Positions 45,315-54,254 of a DNA stretch of 64,000 nucleotides are shown here, one piece after another (the stretch's first letter is position 1; every line of letters starts with the position of its first letter). The stretch is from Planctomycetota bacterium. Lineage in GTDB: Bacteria; Planctomycetota; UBA1135; GCA-002748355. Where the stretch lies: NCBI GenBank assembly GCA_020638795.1, contig JACKHW010000004.1, positions 124,001 through 188,000 of the forward strand, read 5' to 3'. Under the pieces are notes generated by a model, which was not told the DNA's origin, did not search any database, and was given only the letters and a program-made list of their open reading frames with translations. A program made the position numbers and the translations under genes.

Positions 45315-45821
45315 ATGAAACCGATCGTCTACGTCCTCGGCTCGGACTCCGACCTTCCCCAGCTCGAAGGAGGCTTCGAGCTACTTCGACACTTCGAACT
45401 CGGCTTCGACGTGCGCGTGCTGTCCGCACACCGCACTCCGCACGAGTGCGCAGAACTCGCGAGCAGCGCCGAGGCACAGGGAGCGCGTGTGCTCATCGCC
45501 GCCGCCGGGATGGCCGCTGCGCTACCGGGCGTCCTCGCCGCCCACTCGCCCCTACCGGTCATCGGCGTACCGATTGGAGGCTCGGCGCTCTCGGGCGTCG
45601 ACGCACTCTATTCGATCTCACAGATGCCTGGCGGCGTTCCGGTCGCGACGACCGGCATCGGCAAGGCCGGTGGCAAGAACGCAGCGCTGATCGCCGTGCG
45701 AATCTTGGCTCTCCAGGACGCGGACCTCATGCGTCGCTACAAGGAGTGGATCGACGATCAACGCAAGGCCGTGCTCGCGAAAGACCGCGAGGTGCAGGCT
45801 CGCTACGGCAGTGATGCGTGA
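45315..45821 (+). CDS. purE: N5-carboxyaminoimidazole ribonucleotide mutase
   Basis: The 168-residue product is a class I PurE. The N-terminus has VLGSDSDLPQLEGG, then VLSAHRTPHECAEL (with the conserved His and Arg), AGMAAALPGVLAA, and GVPIGGSALSGVDALYS. It converts N5-CAIR to CAIR in purine synthesis; class I enzymes need PurK, which is not in the window. ATG 45315 is 2 bases after the purC stop; an open frame far upstream of it is a purC shadow. Confidence 0.95.
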   Translation: MKPIVYVLGSDSDLPQLEGGFELLRHFELGFDVRVLSAHRTPHECAELASSAEAQGARVLIAAAGMAAALPGVLAAHSPLPVIGVPIGGSALSGVDALYSISQMPGGVPVATTGIGKAGGKNAALIAVRILALQDADLMRRYKEWIDDQRKAVLAKDREVQARYGSDA

Positions 45822-45881
45822 CCGCACGACGGCACGCTGATCAGCACGTTCAAGCGTGACGCCCGTGGATGCCGATAGCTT

Positions 45882-45902
45882 CGACGGGAACCCCTCCCGT
45901 CG
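45882..45902 (+). promoter_or_regulatory. Hairpin abutting the ribosome site of the H1-like gene
   Basis: Arms CGACGGGA and TCCCGTCG pair perfectly (8 bp, loop ACCCC), and the right arm ends inside the GGAG Shine-Dalgarno at 45902-45905 of the next gene. It sits 60 bases after the purE stop and nine bases before the start codon. No U-tract follows, so a translation-control or stabilising hairpin is more likely than a terminator. Confidence 0.4.
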
Positions 45903-45910
45903 GAGCGATC

Positions 45911-46288
45911 ATGCCAGCGAATACGACCAAGAAGACGAAGCGCCAGGGCACCAAGAAAGCCGGAGCCAGCTCGAAGAAAGCGAACACCGCCAAGAGCACG
46001 AAGAAGGCCGCATCGCGCACCGCGAAGAGCGCCACGACGAAGGCAAGCTCGAAGCCCAAGGCGACGAAGCGCCCCGCACCCGCGAAGGCGAAAGCGAAGG
46101 CCAAGACGCCGCGCACGATGACGAAGGGGTCGAAGGAACTCCGGAAGAGCCCGACGACCGAAGTCACGGGCGAGGTGCTCGAGTTCATCAACGCGCTCAA
46201 CGCCTACAAGAAAGAGAAGAACTGCCTCTTCCCGGCGCACAGCGAGATCCTCGAGGTCCTCAAGAGCCTCGGCTACAAGAAAACCTGA
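45911..46288 (+). CDS. Small Lys/Ala-rich histone-H1-like protein with conserved C-terminal helical domain
   Basis: The 125-residue product has ~70 residues of Lys/Ala/Thr-rich low-complexity sequence (KKAGASSKKANTAKSTKKA, KAKAKAKTPRTM) followed by a compact helical domain (TGEVLEFINALNAYKKEKN, then EILEVLKSLGYKK). The first part is like the histone-H1 tail-type proteins that coat DNA in several bacteria; the second resembles a small helical domain seen with such tails in Planctomycetota. The ATG at 45911 has GGAG five bases upstream, making it preferable to upstream in-frame codons. Nucleoid binding is inferred from composition, not shown. Confidence 0.7.
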   Translation: MPANTTKKTKRQGTKKAGASSKKANTAKSTKKAASRTAKSATTKASSKPKATKRPAPAKAKAKAKTPRTMTKGSKELRKSPTTEVTGEVLEFINALNAYKKEKNCLFPAHSEILEVLKSLGYKKT

Positions 46289-46300
46289 CGGCTCTCGCGG

Positions 46301-46843
46301 CTACCAACGCCAGCGCAGTGCGTCCTGGAGCAGGCCGAACCCCGCCCCGATGGCGAGGCCGCGATCGCGGTGCCCGTATTGGTGCCCGATGATCGCACCG
46401 AGCCCGCCGTAGAAGAGCGTGTTCCACGGCACCGGATTGCGGTAGCGCCGTGGACCGTAGTAGCGCGAATCGTAGTAGCCCGAATCGTAGTAGCCCGACC
46501 CGTAGTAGCGGACCGACGACGTTCGCGCTGCCTCGGCGTACGCGCGCGCGATCTCGATATCGGCCTCGCGCTGCCGTGCCTCGCGATCCCGTTCTTCGAT
46601 CTGCCGCGCGAGTTCGGCGGCGACCTTCTCGTCGAGCAGCCTCGCCGCGGCATCGTCACTGTAGGTTCCGAACTCGTCGGTACGTCGGGCCGGACTCGGT
46701 GAAGGCTCGTCGCGCGGTGCCGGGCGGGCGATCTCGTCGTACGACTCGGGTCCCGTGTCGTACCGCGCGGCGTCCTGCGACGAGCATGCCGCCAGCGCGC
46801 CGACGGCCGAAAGCGCGAGAGCACGCAGGTGCTTGGCGTTCAT
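46301..46843 (-). CDS. Lipoprotein with a Tyr/Ser repeat and Gly-zipper-like C-terminus
   Basis: The 180-residue product has a signal peptide with lipobox LAAC (mature Cys near residue 20). A charged helical stretch (ELARQIEERDREARQREADIE) is followed by three YYDS/YYGS units (~115-133) and a Gly-rich, zipper-like hydrophobic C-terminus (GGLGAIIGHQYGHRDRGLAIGAGFGLL). Similar Gly-zipper lipoproteins are common in the outer membrane. It is read from the same strand as ycfL with an ATGA overlap, making a four-gene lipoprotein unit. The role is unknown. Confidence 0.65.
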   Translation of the reverse strand: MNAKHLRALALSAVGALAACSSQDAARYDTGPESYDEIARPAPRDEPSPSPARRTDEFGTYSDDAAARLLDEKVAAELARQIEERDREARQREADIEIARAYAEAARTSSVRYYGSGYYDSGYYDSRYYGPRRYRNPVPWNTLFYGGLGAIIGHQYGHRDRGLAIGAGFGLLQDALRWRW

Positions 46844-47247
46844 TGTTCGTACCTCCGGACCTGTACTTCGTAGTGCTTGGCGGCACTCTTGAGCGAAGTC
46901 ACGGTCTTGCGCGTCAGTCCGACGGGCACACCCACGTAGAGGTCGCTCGTGACGTCCCCCGGTAAGGCATTTCCGGCTGCGTCCTTGAACGTGACCCGGC
47001 AGAGGACTTGGAGCCGTTCTCCGCTCACGTTGTGGAACGGAATCGTGATGCGCAGTCGCCCGCTCTCGGTGCGTGCGGCCTCGATCTGCCCGATCTCGAG
47101 ATCTCCCGACAGACTCGGATCCGCGAAGATCGGTCCCTTGGCATACGCTTCGAGATCATCGGGAACCATCGAGGTCGCCGGAACCGGCCGATGGGAACAC
47201 GACACACTGAAGAGCACGACGGCGACGAGCGAACGGAAACGCATCAT
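46840..47247 (-). CDS. YcfL-type (DUF1425) periplasmic lipoprotein
   Basis: The 135-residue product has a short signal peptide with a weak lipobox (SVSC) near residue 17. The mature part has a beta-rich layout ending LYVGVPVGLTRKTVTSLKSAAKHYEVQVRRY, matching the DUF1425/YcfL group. In E. coli ycfL lies directly upstream of lpoB, and an LpoB-like gene is two genes away here, with translational coupling (ATGA at both ends). A role with penicillin-binding proteins is plausible but not proved. Confidence 0.7.
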   Translation of the reverse strand: MMRFRSLVAVVLFSVSCSHRPVPATSMVPDDLEAYAKGPIFADPSLSGDLEIGQIEAARTESGRLRITIPFHNVSGERLQVLCRVTFKDAAGNALPGDVTSDLYVGVPVGLTRKTVTSLKSAAKHYEVQVRRYEQ

Positions 47248-48527
47248 GGCGAACCTCCGGTTGGGGGATATCGATGTGGTGTCGGTGCCGGTACGGACCG
47301 AGCGTGAAGGATCGTGGTGTGGAGGCGCGGAGCATCACGCGCAGGAACCGTGATGCGATACTCGCGCGAGTATTGTGAATCGACGCGGCCGTCCGTCGCG
47401 ATGAACTCGACGAACACCCTGTGCTCACCCGGGGTCACGTCGAGGGCGATCGCCTGCAACGTGTCGGGCAGTGTGCGCCAGCATCGCAAATCGGGATCCA
47501 CCGATATGAACAGCGAGCCCAGCAGTGCGATCGCGCCTGCGAGCATCATGCCCTTGTCGTCACGGTCGATACCCTCGAGCAGGAGCACCGTGCCCGCGGT
47601 TCCCGAGACTTCTTTGAAGACGGCTTTGCCCTCTCGGATCCCATCGAGCCAGCGCCCGCCGCGCGTGTTCGCTTGGAAGTCGACGTCGCCGATCACTTCG
47701 GTCGTGCCCCGAAGCACCCCATCGACGAACACCCGCGCCGCCCGCACGCGCTGCGTCGGTGAAGCCATGACCACCATGTCGGGACGATCGCGACGCGCGA
47801 CCTTCCAGGGGCCTCGACCGACCGACGCCAACACGAGCAGATTGCTCGCCTCGAAGTTGCGGAATGCGAGCGGATCGCTCTTGCCACGCGCACCGTGCGC
47901 GACGGCGCCCTGACGCGCCTGTCGAGCCTCCTGCAAGAACGAACGCGCCTCAGAGGCCTGACCGTTGTCCCGACTGGCCCACGCGGCGAGGTAGAAACTC
48001 GGCGCGAAGTCCGAACCGAACTCCTCCTCGCTCTGTTCGGCATCGCGCAGCATCGCTTCCTTGAAGCTCGCGCGCGCGTTGTCGGGTTCGCCGCGCTCGA
48101 ACGCGAGGATGCCGGTGTAGATCGAGTTGAGCGCACGTTCGTACGGCTCTCCCCGATACTCACGCGTGTCCTCGCGCCCGACGACGGTCCCCACGCGCTC
48201 ACCGAAGCTCGCGTCCCAGGTCTCCATCGCGCGACCGGCGTCGTAGAACAGGCGCCACGCACCGTCGACATCGCCTTTCGCGTCCAGGGTCGTCGCGAGT
48301 TCGTTGGCCATCAACACCCAGTCCCCGTCACTCGAGTCCAGCCGCTCGCGAAAGAGCTCTTCGGCCACGTCGAGTCGACCCTGCCAGTAGGGCTCGACCG
48401 GAGGCGGAACCCAGGCAGTGCACGCCGCCCCACCGAGAACGGTCGCCCACAGGGCGACACGACTCGCGAGCTGCCGGGTGCAGGGGCGCCGCGTTCGGCG
48501 GCGCAGGGTTCTGGGCGATGGCGACAC
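47244..48527 (-). CDS. COG3014-like secreted TPR protein
   Basis: The 427-residue product has an Arg-rich leader followed by a hydrophobic signal segment (ASRVALWATVLGGAAC) with an atypical lipobox. A TPR-type helical region (~60-200: ELFRERLDSS, DGAWRLFYDAGRAMETW, RALNSIYTGILAFERGEPDNARASFKEAML) is followed by a beta-rich C-terminal part (~250-400, with LLLEGIDRDDKG and GEHRVFVEF). COG3014-type proteins are often encoded with LpoB and YcfL. It is coupled to ycfL by ATGA and lies 10 bases after the LpoB-like gene. Confidence 0.65.
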   Translation of the reverse strand: MSPSPRTLRRRTRRPCTRQLASRVALWATVLGGAACTAWVPPPVEPYWQGRLDVAEELFRERLDSSDGDWVLMANELATTLDAKGDVDGAWRLFYDAGRAMETWDASFGERVGTVVGREDTREYRGEPYERALNSIYTGILAFERGEPDNARASFKEAMLRDAEQSEEEFGSDFAPSFYLAAWASRDNGQASEARSFLQEARQARQGAVAHGARGKSDPLAFRNFEASNLLVLASVGRGPWKVARRDRPDMVVMASPTQRVRAARVFVDGVLRGTTEVIGDVDFQANTRGGRWLDGIREGKAVFKEVSGTAGTVLLLEGIDRDDKGMMLAGAIALLGSLFISVDPDLRCWRTLPDTLQAIALDVTPGEHRVFVEFIATDGRVDSQYSREYRITVPARDAPRLHTTILHARSVPAPTPHRYPPTGGSP

Positions 48528-48537
48528 GGCAAGGGCT

Positions 48538-49143
48538 TCAGCGATAGACCGCCGGCCGGTTGCCGGCCCACTTGAAGTCGTATTCGTTGGCCCAGATCTG
48601 CTCCGACGATTCGAGGTCGACGAGCACGAACGAGTAGACCCAATAGTCCGAACTCATTCCGTCGCGTCCCCGCTTGCTGATCGTACGCACCGTACCCGTC
48701 AGCACGTAGTCGGATCCGAGCAGCGCCTTCTTCTGGCTGCCTTCGACCGCGCCTTCGCGCTTCGCGAGTCGCTCGGCCTGGACCTCCTGAAGGGTCGAAG
48801 CATCGCGATTGAGGACGCGAACACGGTCCCGACCGTGTTGCACCAAGCGGGTGCGGATCATCTCGACGACCATCCGCTTGTCGATCGGGTGCGATGCGTT
48901 GTTGTCGAGACCGACGACGTAGAGGCTCGGCGTGCCATGGCTCGCGTCGAGCGGCGCCTGCGCGAGTAGATCTCGCGACATCTGGTCGGCCATGGTGCGG
49001 ACGTCCTGGGATTCGGTGCCACCTCCTCCGACTCCATCGTCGACATCCGGATCGACGCGCATATGACTGCGAGCGCATCCCGCGAGGAAAACGAGCGTGA
49101 GAGTGATCGCGAGACGAGCGGTGCGCGAGAAACAGCTGTTCAT
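48538..49143 (-). CDS. LpoB-like outer-membrane lipoprotein (penicillin-binding-protein activator)
   Basis: The 201-residue product has a signal peptide with a clean lipobox (FLAGC at ~21). The mature part has VGLDNNASHPIDKRMVVEMIRTRL, RDRVRVLNRDAS and GSDYVLTGTVRTIS, ending EQIWANEYDFKW, the LpoB fold. LpoB spans the periplasm from the outer membrane and activates PBP1b in enterobacteria. Three ATGs follow one another (49149, 49146, 49143); the third has GAAGGA seven bases upstream and is used. An open frame runs further upstream but lacks a signal peptide. It is the first gene of the lipoprotein unit 48538-46301. Confidence 0.78.
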   Translation of the reverse strand: MNSCFSRTARLAITLTLVFLAGCARSHMRVDPDVDDGVGGGGTESQDVRTMADQMSRDLLAQAPLDASHGTPSLYVVGLDNNASHPIDKRMVVEMIRTRLVQHGRDRVRVLNRDASTLQEVQAERLAKREGAVEGSQKKALLGSDYVLTGTVRTISKRGRDGMSSDYWVYSFVLVDLESSEQIWANEYDFKWAGNRPAVYR

Positions 49144-49339
49144 CATCATGTCCTTCGGTGAACCTCGAATTCCCCACAGTGTGATGCCGCGATACTGGAT
49201 CTCAAGGCAGCGATCGGGGTGCCGGCGAGGAATCGATCGTATGGCAGCGAAAATCGAACATCGCAAGCCTCGTACCGTGGATGGCGACGCGACGCACGGG
49301 CCTCGAAAGCGATCGTTGGCTCGGCAGCGGCTCATCGTC

Positions 49340-49355
49340 GTCCCCCGCAGGGGAC
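49340..49355 (-). terminator. Hairpin just after the stop of the polytopic membrane-protein gene
   Basis: GTCCCC-CGCA-GGGGAC gives a 6-bp GC stem with a 4-base loop, 7 bases beyond the stop at 49363. It has no U-tract, so it may slow or end transcription only weakly, or block a 3' exonuclease. Confidence 0.35.
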
Positions 49356-49362
49356 ATTGGTG

Positions 49363-50889
49363 TCACGGTCCGCGCCGCTTCAGCCGATTCGTCGAAGCAT
49401 CGTAATCGAGCACGACGACGCCGCTCGCGAGACGCAGCCTGCCCAGTGCGCTCGGGTCGATCGGACGATGATCGTTCGACGTTGCCGCAGGCCGCGTTCG
49501 GACGAGGTCGATCACGATCTCCTTCGAGATGCCGGCTCGATGTAGGCGCTCGCGCGTACCCCAAGAGAGAAACGGTAGCTGACCATGCACTCCCCACAGA
49601 CCTGGCACGTCGACGAGTACGATCTCTTTCGTAGAAGGTTCGGCGACGAGAGTCGCCTCGACATCGGCAATCAGCGCGCGCGTGGCGTCGTCGGCCGCGC
49701 GGATCCCCTCGAGACTTCGCAGGCCTTGGAATACCCACGAAACCACGATCGCGAGCAGAAGAGCTCGAGTTGCCTGGTCGCGACTGGGACGTCCGATCGA
49801 GAACGACGCCAAGGCGACGGCAACGAGCGGCGCAGCGACGTGCACGTAGCGAACTCCCACGCCAACGAACAGGACCTGAGGCACGGCATCCATCAGCGCG
49901 AGTGAGAGCAAGAAGCGTTGGAAGCCGTCGCCGCGCACGAACAGGAACGCGCCGAGCACGATGATCAGCCCGAAGACCGAAGCCGAAGCCGCGAACCCGA
50001 GGTTTCCGTGAACGCCGCGAAGTCCATCGAGCAACGCTTCGCGCGCGAACTCCGGAAGTACGTGGAACGCGACTCGAGCCACGTTGGCAGGAACTGCACC
50101 GAAGTCATGGAGGGAGTATTGCCTGCTCGTCCGGACGACGAGCAGGTCCAGGACTCGCCAGAGCGCGAGAAGCAGGAGTGCGACCGTTGCGCGATTGCGC
50201 AGTACCGCTCCGAGACCGGCACGCACGGGAACGAGCCACCATGCGAGCACGAACACAGGTGCCATGAAGATCGCCGACTCGTGCGCGAGGAGACACACGG
50301 CGTAGAGCAAGACGGTCCACCAACCGCTGCTGCGATGCACGCCTGCGAGACTGGTGTCCTGGGTCGAAAAATCGCGGACGTGCTGCCACCAGAGCACTGC
50401 CGCTCCGAACGCACACAACGCTCGCACCGGATACCCGATGGCGCACAACCACACGAGGTGAACGTGGACCGGAGCGACCAAGACGAGAGTCGCGGCGAGG
50501 AGCGTCGTCCCATACGACACGCCGCGAAGACGAAGCCACATGTGGACAGCAACGACGAGCACCGCATGCAACGAGAACGCGGGCAGTCGGGCTGCGGCCG
50601 GAGAGACGCCGAACAGCGTGTGCGCAGCATAGAGCCACGACCACTGCAAGGGCCTCGCAGGCTGCAGATGACGGCTGAACGCCGACCAGGGTGTGTCCCA
50701 AGTGGCGACGCGATCGAGATGCAAGACGTCTTCGCCGATTGGCGAGACCCCACCGATGCACCAACAAAGGGTCACGATCAGCGCGGCGTATCCTGCGGTC
50801 GCCACGAAGTCCCGCGCCTCGATGCGGCCCCGAGTCGCGGCCCCGGACTGCCCTCGTGGGAGCGAGTTCGTATCGAAACGGTGCGACAT
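49363..50889 (-). CDS. Polytopic membrane protein, GT-C glycosyltransferase-like
   Basis: The 508-residue product has ten or more hydrophobic segments up to ~400 and a soluble C-terminal ~100 residues. The early part resembles the PMT/TMTC-like pattern RPLQWSWLYAAHTLFGVSPAAARLPAFSLHAVLVV, where GT-C enzymes have a conserved first loop and second helix (TMTC: RPL...LFG). The acidic DxD/ExD of the first loop is not certain. A lipid-linked sugar donor would be the guess. It is the end of a minus-strand stretch: a strong terminator precedes it and a hairpin follows it, so it likely has its own promoter, in the 50-base space near 50900. Confidence 0.6.
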   Translation of the reverse strand: MSHRFDTNSLPRGQSGAATRGRIEARDFVATAGYAALIVTLCWCIGGVSPIGEDVLHLDRVATWDTPWSAFSRHLQPARPLQWSWLYAAHTLFGVSPAAARLPAFSLHAVLVVAVHMWLRLRGVSYGTTLLAATLVLVAPVHVHLVWLCAIGYPVRALCAFGAAVLWWQHVRDFSTQDTSLAGVHRSSGWWTVLLYAVCLLAHESAIFMAPVFVLAWWLVPVRAGLGAVLRNRATVALLLLALWRVLDLLVVRTSRQYSLHDFGAVPANVARVAFHVLPEFAREALLDGLRGVHGNLGFAASASVFGLIIVLGAFLFVRGDGFQRFLLSLALMDAVPQVLFVGVGVRYVHVAAPLVAVALASFSIGRPSRDQATRALLLAIVVSWVFQGLRSLEGIRAADDATRALIADVEATLVAEPSTKEIVLVDVPGLWGVHGQLPFLSWGTRERLHRAGISKEIVIDLVRTRPAATSNDHRPIDPSALGRLRLASGVVVLDYDASTNRLKRRGP

Positions 50890-50903
50890 GACGAACTGCG
50901 TGC

Positions 50904-50950
50904 AAGAAAACGAACGACGACTCGCCCCGCATTCCGGAACGAGTCGTCGT
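50904..50950 (-). terminator. Rho-independent terminator of the tRNA-fMet transcript
   Basis: On the minus strand, ACGACGACTCG pairs with CGAGTCGTCGT as a perfect 11-bp stem around a 15-base loop, followed three bases later by TTTTCTT. It starts 8 bases after the 3' CCA of the tRNA and ends before the downstream membrane-protein gene. This is the most classical terminator in the window. Confidence 0.7.
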
Positions 50951-50957
50951 CGTATCG

Positions 50958-51034
<77 letters not shown>

Positions 51035-51048
51035 CCGCTGAGGAGGTG

Positions 51049-51076
51049 AGACTAAGACGTTCGCGGGCAAAGGCAA
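51049..51076 (-). promoter_or_regulatory. Candidate housekeeping promoter of tRNA-fMet
   Basis: On the minus strand, TTGCCT (51076-51071) and TAGTCT (51054-51049) are 16 bases apart, with the -10 hexamer ending 14 bases before the tRNA. Position fits a tRNA promoter; both hexamers deviate from the E. coli consensus. Confidence 0.35.
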
Positions 51077-51100
51077 GCAGCTTTCTCGATCCCGACTCGT

Positions 51101-54073
51101 TCAACGCGAAGGGCGTTTGTCCGGCCCGGCTCCTTCCCCGGCGGCCTCGGCATTCTTCGTGCGACCGGTGCCGTCGCGCATGCTCGCGAGTCGCTGCTCG
51201 AGCTTCGCCCGGTCATCGCGCTCTCGAACACTGGTCGCGGTCGGCCACTTGGCGATCAGGCTCTCGACCTGGTCGAGTTTGTTGCCGTCGAGCAACACTT
51301 CGAGGTACGCGTTGCGGGCCTGCTCCACGATCAGAGGATCGAGAGACGGGTCCTCGACCATGTCGACGAGAAGGGCCTCGGCACCTTCGAGCTCTTGGCT
51401 CTGACGCTGCGCCTTCGCGACGAGCAACTTGGCTTCGGGTCGCGCGTCACCTGCGAGCATCGTGAGCGTCTCACTCGGGCGCCCGACATCGTTCGATGCG
51501 CGAGCCGTCGCGAGGCGCGCTCGACCTTGGAGCGGTGCCGGCGCCCTTTGGCCGACGGTCTTCCACCATCGTTCCAGGAGCTCGAGTGCAGCTTGACTCG
51601 CCTTGCGGTCGAGCAACGTCGAAGCCAGCGCAATCGTCCCCGACGGCCGCTCGGGCATCACGGCCTCGATACCACGGTGTGCACTGACGAGAAACTCGTC
51701 GAAATCCTCGACATCCTCGGTAAGCGCCCCGCTCGCGCGCTGCTCCGTGATGTCGAGAATCCAGTGGGCACGCTGCATCGCGATCGTACGCAGCCCCTTG
51801 TCATCGGCTTCGCTGCCACCGCAATTGGCGTCCGCCGCGACGAGAACCGGTGCGCGCAGGACGAGGACCTGTTCGAGGATGAGCCGCGTTTCGCCGAACG
51901 CACGCGCATGCTCTATGAGCACTGCCGGAGATGCACCGTCCGGCTTGACGAGGCTCGCGAGATCCTGCCTGTAGACAGGCCGGAGCGGCACGAGGAGTTC
52001 GCGACGTTGTGTCTCGTCGCGGCTCCACTTGGTCAACGAACTGACGAGTTGCGCGAGCGCGACGTCCTCGAGCGCGGCGCGTTCGGCCTGGCGAACGAGG
52101 GACTCGAGCTCCTGGCGAGCACATGCGAGCTGCGATTCGTTCGCCAGCGCTCGACCGAGCCGCCCGACGATGTTGCGACCGATCTCTTGGACATGCTCCT
52201 TCGTGAAGCGTGACACGTCGCCCGGATACGAACTCAGCGCCTTGGCGCTTTCCTGGCGCAACCTCGACGATGCATCGGACAAACAGGCGAACAAGAACTT
52301 CAGATCCGCGCTCGCGCGTGCCTTGAGTTCGTCGTTGCCCATGCGTTGCAACCAAACTCGCCCCTGCAGGACCGCCCATTGGAGCGCGGTCAATCTCAGA
52401 TTGTCAGCGAGCGGCGCGGCTTCCGCTTCGTCGGGTGGAGCAACGAGCCCCTCGAGGCGCTGTAGCGCAGCGAGTTGCGAGCTCGCGATCTCGCCGAGTG
52501 CTTCGAGCGCGCTCTCGCGAACCTTCGCGGTCTGCTGCGGATCACGGACGACCGCGTCGAAGAAGTCGAGGCTCCGCTCGACGAGGGACGACCTCTCGGA
52601 CAAACCGAGCTTGCGCAGACACTGGATCCCGGACGCGAGCGCCGAAGTGTTTTCGGGCCGGGACAGCGCAGCAAAGACCTGTTCGCGCACGCGATCCTCG
52701 GGGAACTCCTCGAGCAACGTGAACAGCCGCTCGAGGGAGACCGGACCGCCGCGTGCCGCGAGGAAACCGAGCAGGCGATCGACGATTTCCTTGGCTGCGG
52801 TCCCGCCCGACCACTTCGAGCTCATGGTCCATGCCGCGAGCAGCGCACCGCGTTCGTCATCGTTCGCTTGACCGAACTGCTCCGCGAGATGATCGCGCAA
52901 GACACCGAGTTCTCCGAGCGTCGGACGGATCGCATCCGTCGGCGCGCCTCGCCGAATCAACCCATCCGCGAAGTCGTCGAGCAAGGACGCACGCAACTCC
53001 GTCAGATCGGGATCGTCGAGAACCACTCCGATGCGTTTCCAAGGCGGCAAGGGCGCACCGAGGAGCTGCCCGACGAGCTCGCGGGAACGCTCCAGCAGCT
53101 TCGCTTGCAAGCGCTCGCGCTCGGCGCGCAATTCGGCACGGTGCTCCTTGCCGAGCTCACGTGCTGCGCGTGCGGCGATCACGGCGAGTTCGGCCGACGA
53201 AGCGTCCTTGTGGTCGGCCCACCAAGATTCGAAGTCCGCAAGATCCTCGAACGGCTTCGCACGCCACGTGAGATCCGCGAGTGCGAGTCGCGCGGCTTCG
53301 CGTGACGACGGTTCGGCGAGAAGACGTGCGAGATCGGGTGCGAGCCGCGGATCATCACAAATGCCCGCGAGACGAATGCCGATCCGAGCCGACGGATCAT
53401 CGGCGCGTTGCCAGGTGCGGGCGAGTGCCTTGCGCCGCACGTCGTCGGGCAACCTCATGAGAAAGGCGCGAATCAGATTGCGATACGCCGCAGGATCATG
53501 GCCCGTGGTGTCGCCACGCGGGTTGGTGCCGCTCGTGAGGATTCCCGGCTGGCGCGCGCAGAGCGCGACGATGCGGCCGACGTAGGATTCGTAGTATTCG
53601 AAGCGACGCTCGATACGCGCACGCTCTTCGTCGCGAAGCGCAGCGTCCGCATCGATGCCGATCTCGCGCACGAGTGCGCGCAAGACTTCGACTCCGATCG
53701 ACAGCGATGCGCGCGCGGGAACGGCGTCGAGCGTAGCGGACAGTAGTTCGTGCGCCTTGGCTTCATCGCTGCGCACGAGCTTGGCGACGATGACGGAGAC
53801 TTCGGAGTCGCTCGAAGGGCCACCACCGAGCAGGACCTTGCGTTCGCGCGCGAACTCGTCCTTCGGCAAGTCGCGTCGCTCTTCGGTCGACGTGGATGTC
53901 TGCGCGGCTGGGATGCAAGCGACGACCGGAACACCAACGGGCACCGCAGCGACTCGACGCGGTACGAACAGGCATGAAACCAACGCGAGGGTCCGAAGGG
54001 CGCCCGGCAACGTGAAGAATCGAGAGACGCACGATCCTGCACCGAGGCAGCGTCCATCTCGCGTCACGACCAT
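51101..54073 (-). CDS. Large secreted alpha-helical repeat (HEAT/TPR-like) protein
   Basis: The 990-residue product has an N-terminal hydrophobic signal region (GALRTLALVSCLFVPRRVAAV near 25-45), a low-complexity linker (TSTSTEERRD), and then almost wholly alpha-helical sequence rich in Leu, Ala, Arg and Glu, consistent with stacked HEAT or TPR repeats (RESALEALGEIASSQLAAL, AARVFAQRLL-type repeats). The C-terminal 200 residues resemble TPRs (RLATARASNDVGRPSETL, EGAEALLVDM). No catalytic motif is visible. An AAGGAGG ribosome site is 11 bases from the ATG at 54073. The stop is 66 bases before the tRNA in the same direction. Function unknown; probably a periplasmic scaffold. Confidence 0.6.
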   Translation of the reverse strand: MVVTRDGRCLGAGSCVSRFFTLPGALRTLALVSCLFVPRRVAAVPVGVPVVACIPAAQTSTSTEERRDLPKDEFARERKVLLGGGPSSDSEVSVIVAKLVRSDEAKAHELLSATLDAVPARASLSIGVEVLRALVREIGIDADAALRDEERARIERRFEYYESYVGRIVALCARQPGILTSGTNPRGDTTGHDPAAYRNLIRAFLMRLPDDVRRKALARTWQRADDPSARIGIRLAGICDDPRLAPDLARLLAEPSSREAARLALADLTWRAKPFEDLADFESWWADHKDASSAELAVIAARAARELGKEHRAELRAERERLQAKLLERSRELVGQLLGAPLPPWKRIGVVLDDPDLTELRASLLDDFADGLIRRGAPTDAIRPTLGELGVLRDHLAEQFGQANDDERGALLAAWTMSSKWSGGTAAKEIVDRLLGFLAARGGPVSLERLFTLLEEFPEDRVREQVFAALSRPENTSALASGIQCLRKLGLSERSSLVERSLDFFDAVVRDPQQTAKVRESALEALGEIASSQLAALQRLEGLVAPPDEAEAAPLADNLRLTALQWAVLQGRVWLQRMGNDELKARASADLKFLFACLSDASSRLRQESAKALSSYPGDVSRFTKEHVQEIGRNIVGRLGRALANESQLACARQELESLVRQAERAALEDVALAQLVSSLTKWSRDETQRRELLVPLRPVYRQDLASLVKPDGASPAVLIEHARAFGETRLILEQVLVLRAPVLVAADANCGGSEADDKGLRTIAMQRAHWILDITEQRASGALTEDVEDFDEFLVSAHRGIEAVMPERPSGTIALASTLLDRKASQAALELLERWWKTVGQRAPAPLQGRARLATARASNDVGRPSETLTMLAGDARPEAKLLVAKAQRQSQELEGAEALLVDMVEDPSLDPLIVEQARNAYLEVLLDGNKLDQVESLIAKWPTATSVRERDDRAKLEQRLASMRDGTGRTKNAEAAGEGAGPDKRPSR

Positions 54074-54254
54074 GTCCCTACTGACCTCCTTGTCAGGCGT
54101 ATCGCCAGGCGAACAGAACGCTCGCCTACACCAGAACTCCCCACCGGCGATCGGTCCGCGGCCATGGCCCGCTCGCGGCTATGGGGTCCATCACTCTATC
54201 TCGGAACCCAGTGCCCTGTCGCGCGAGACAATCGGCGTTCTTTTGCGGTCTCCG

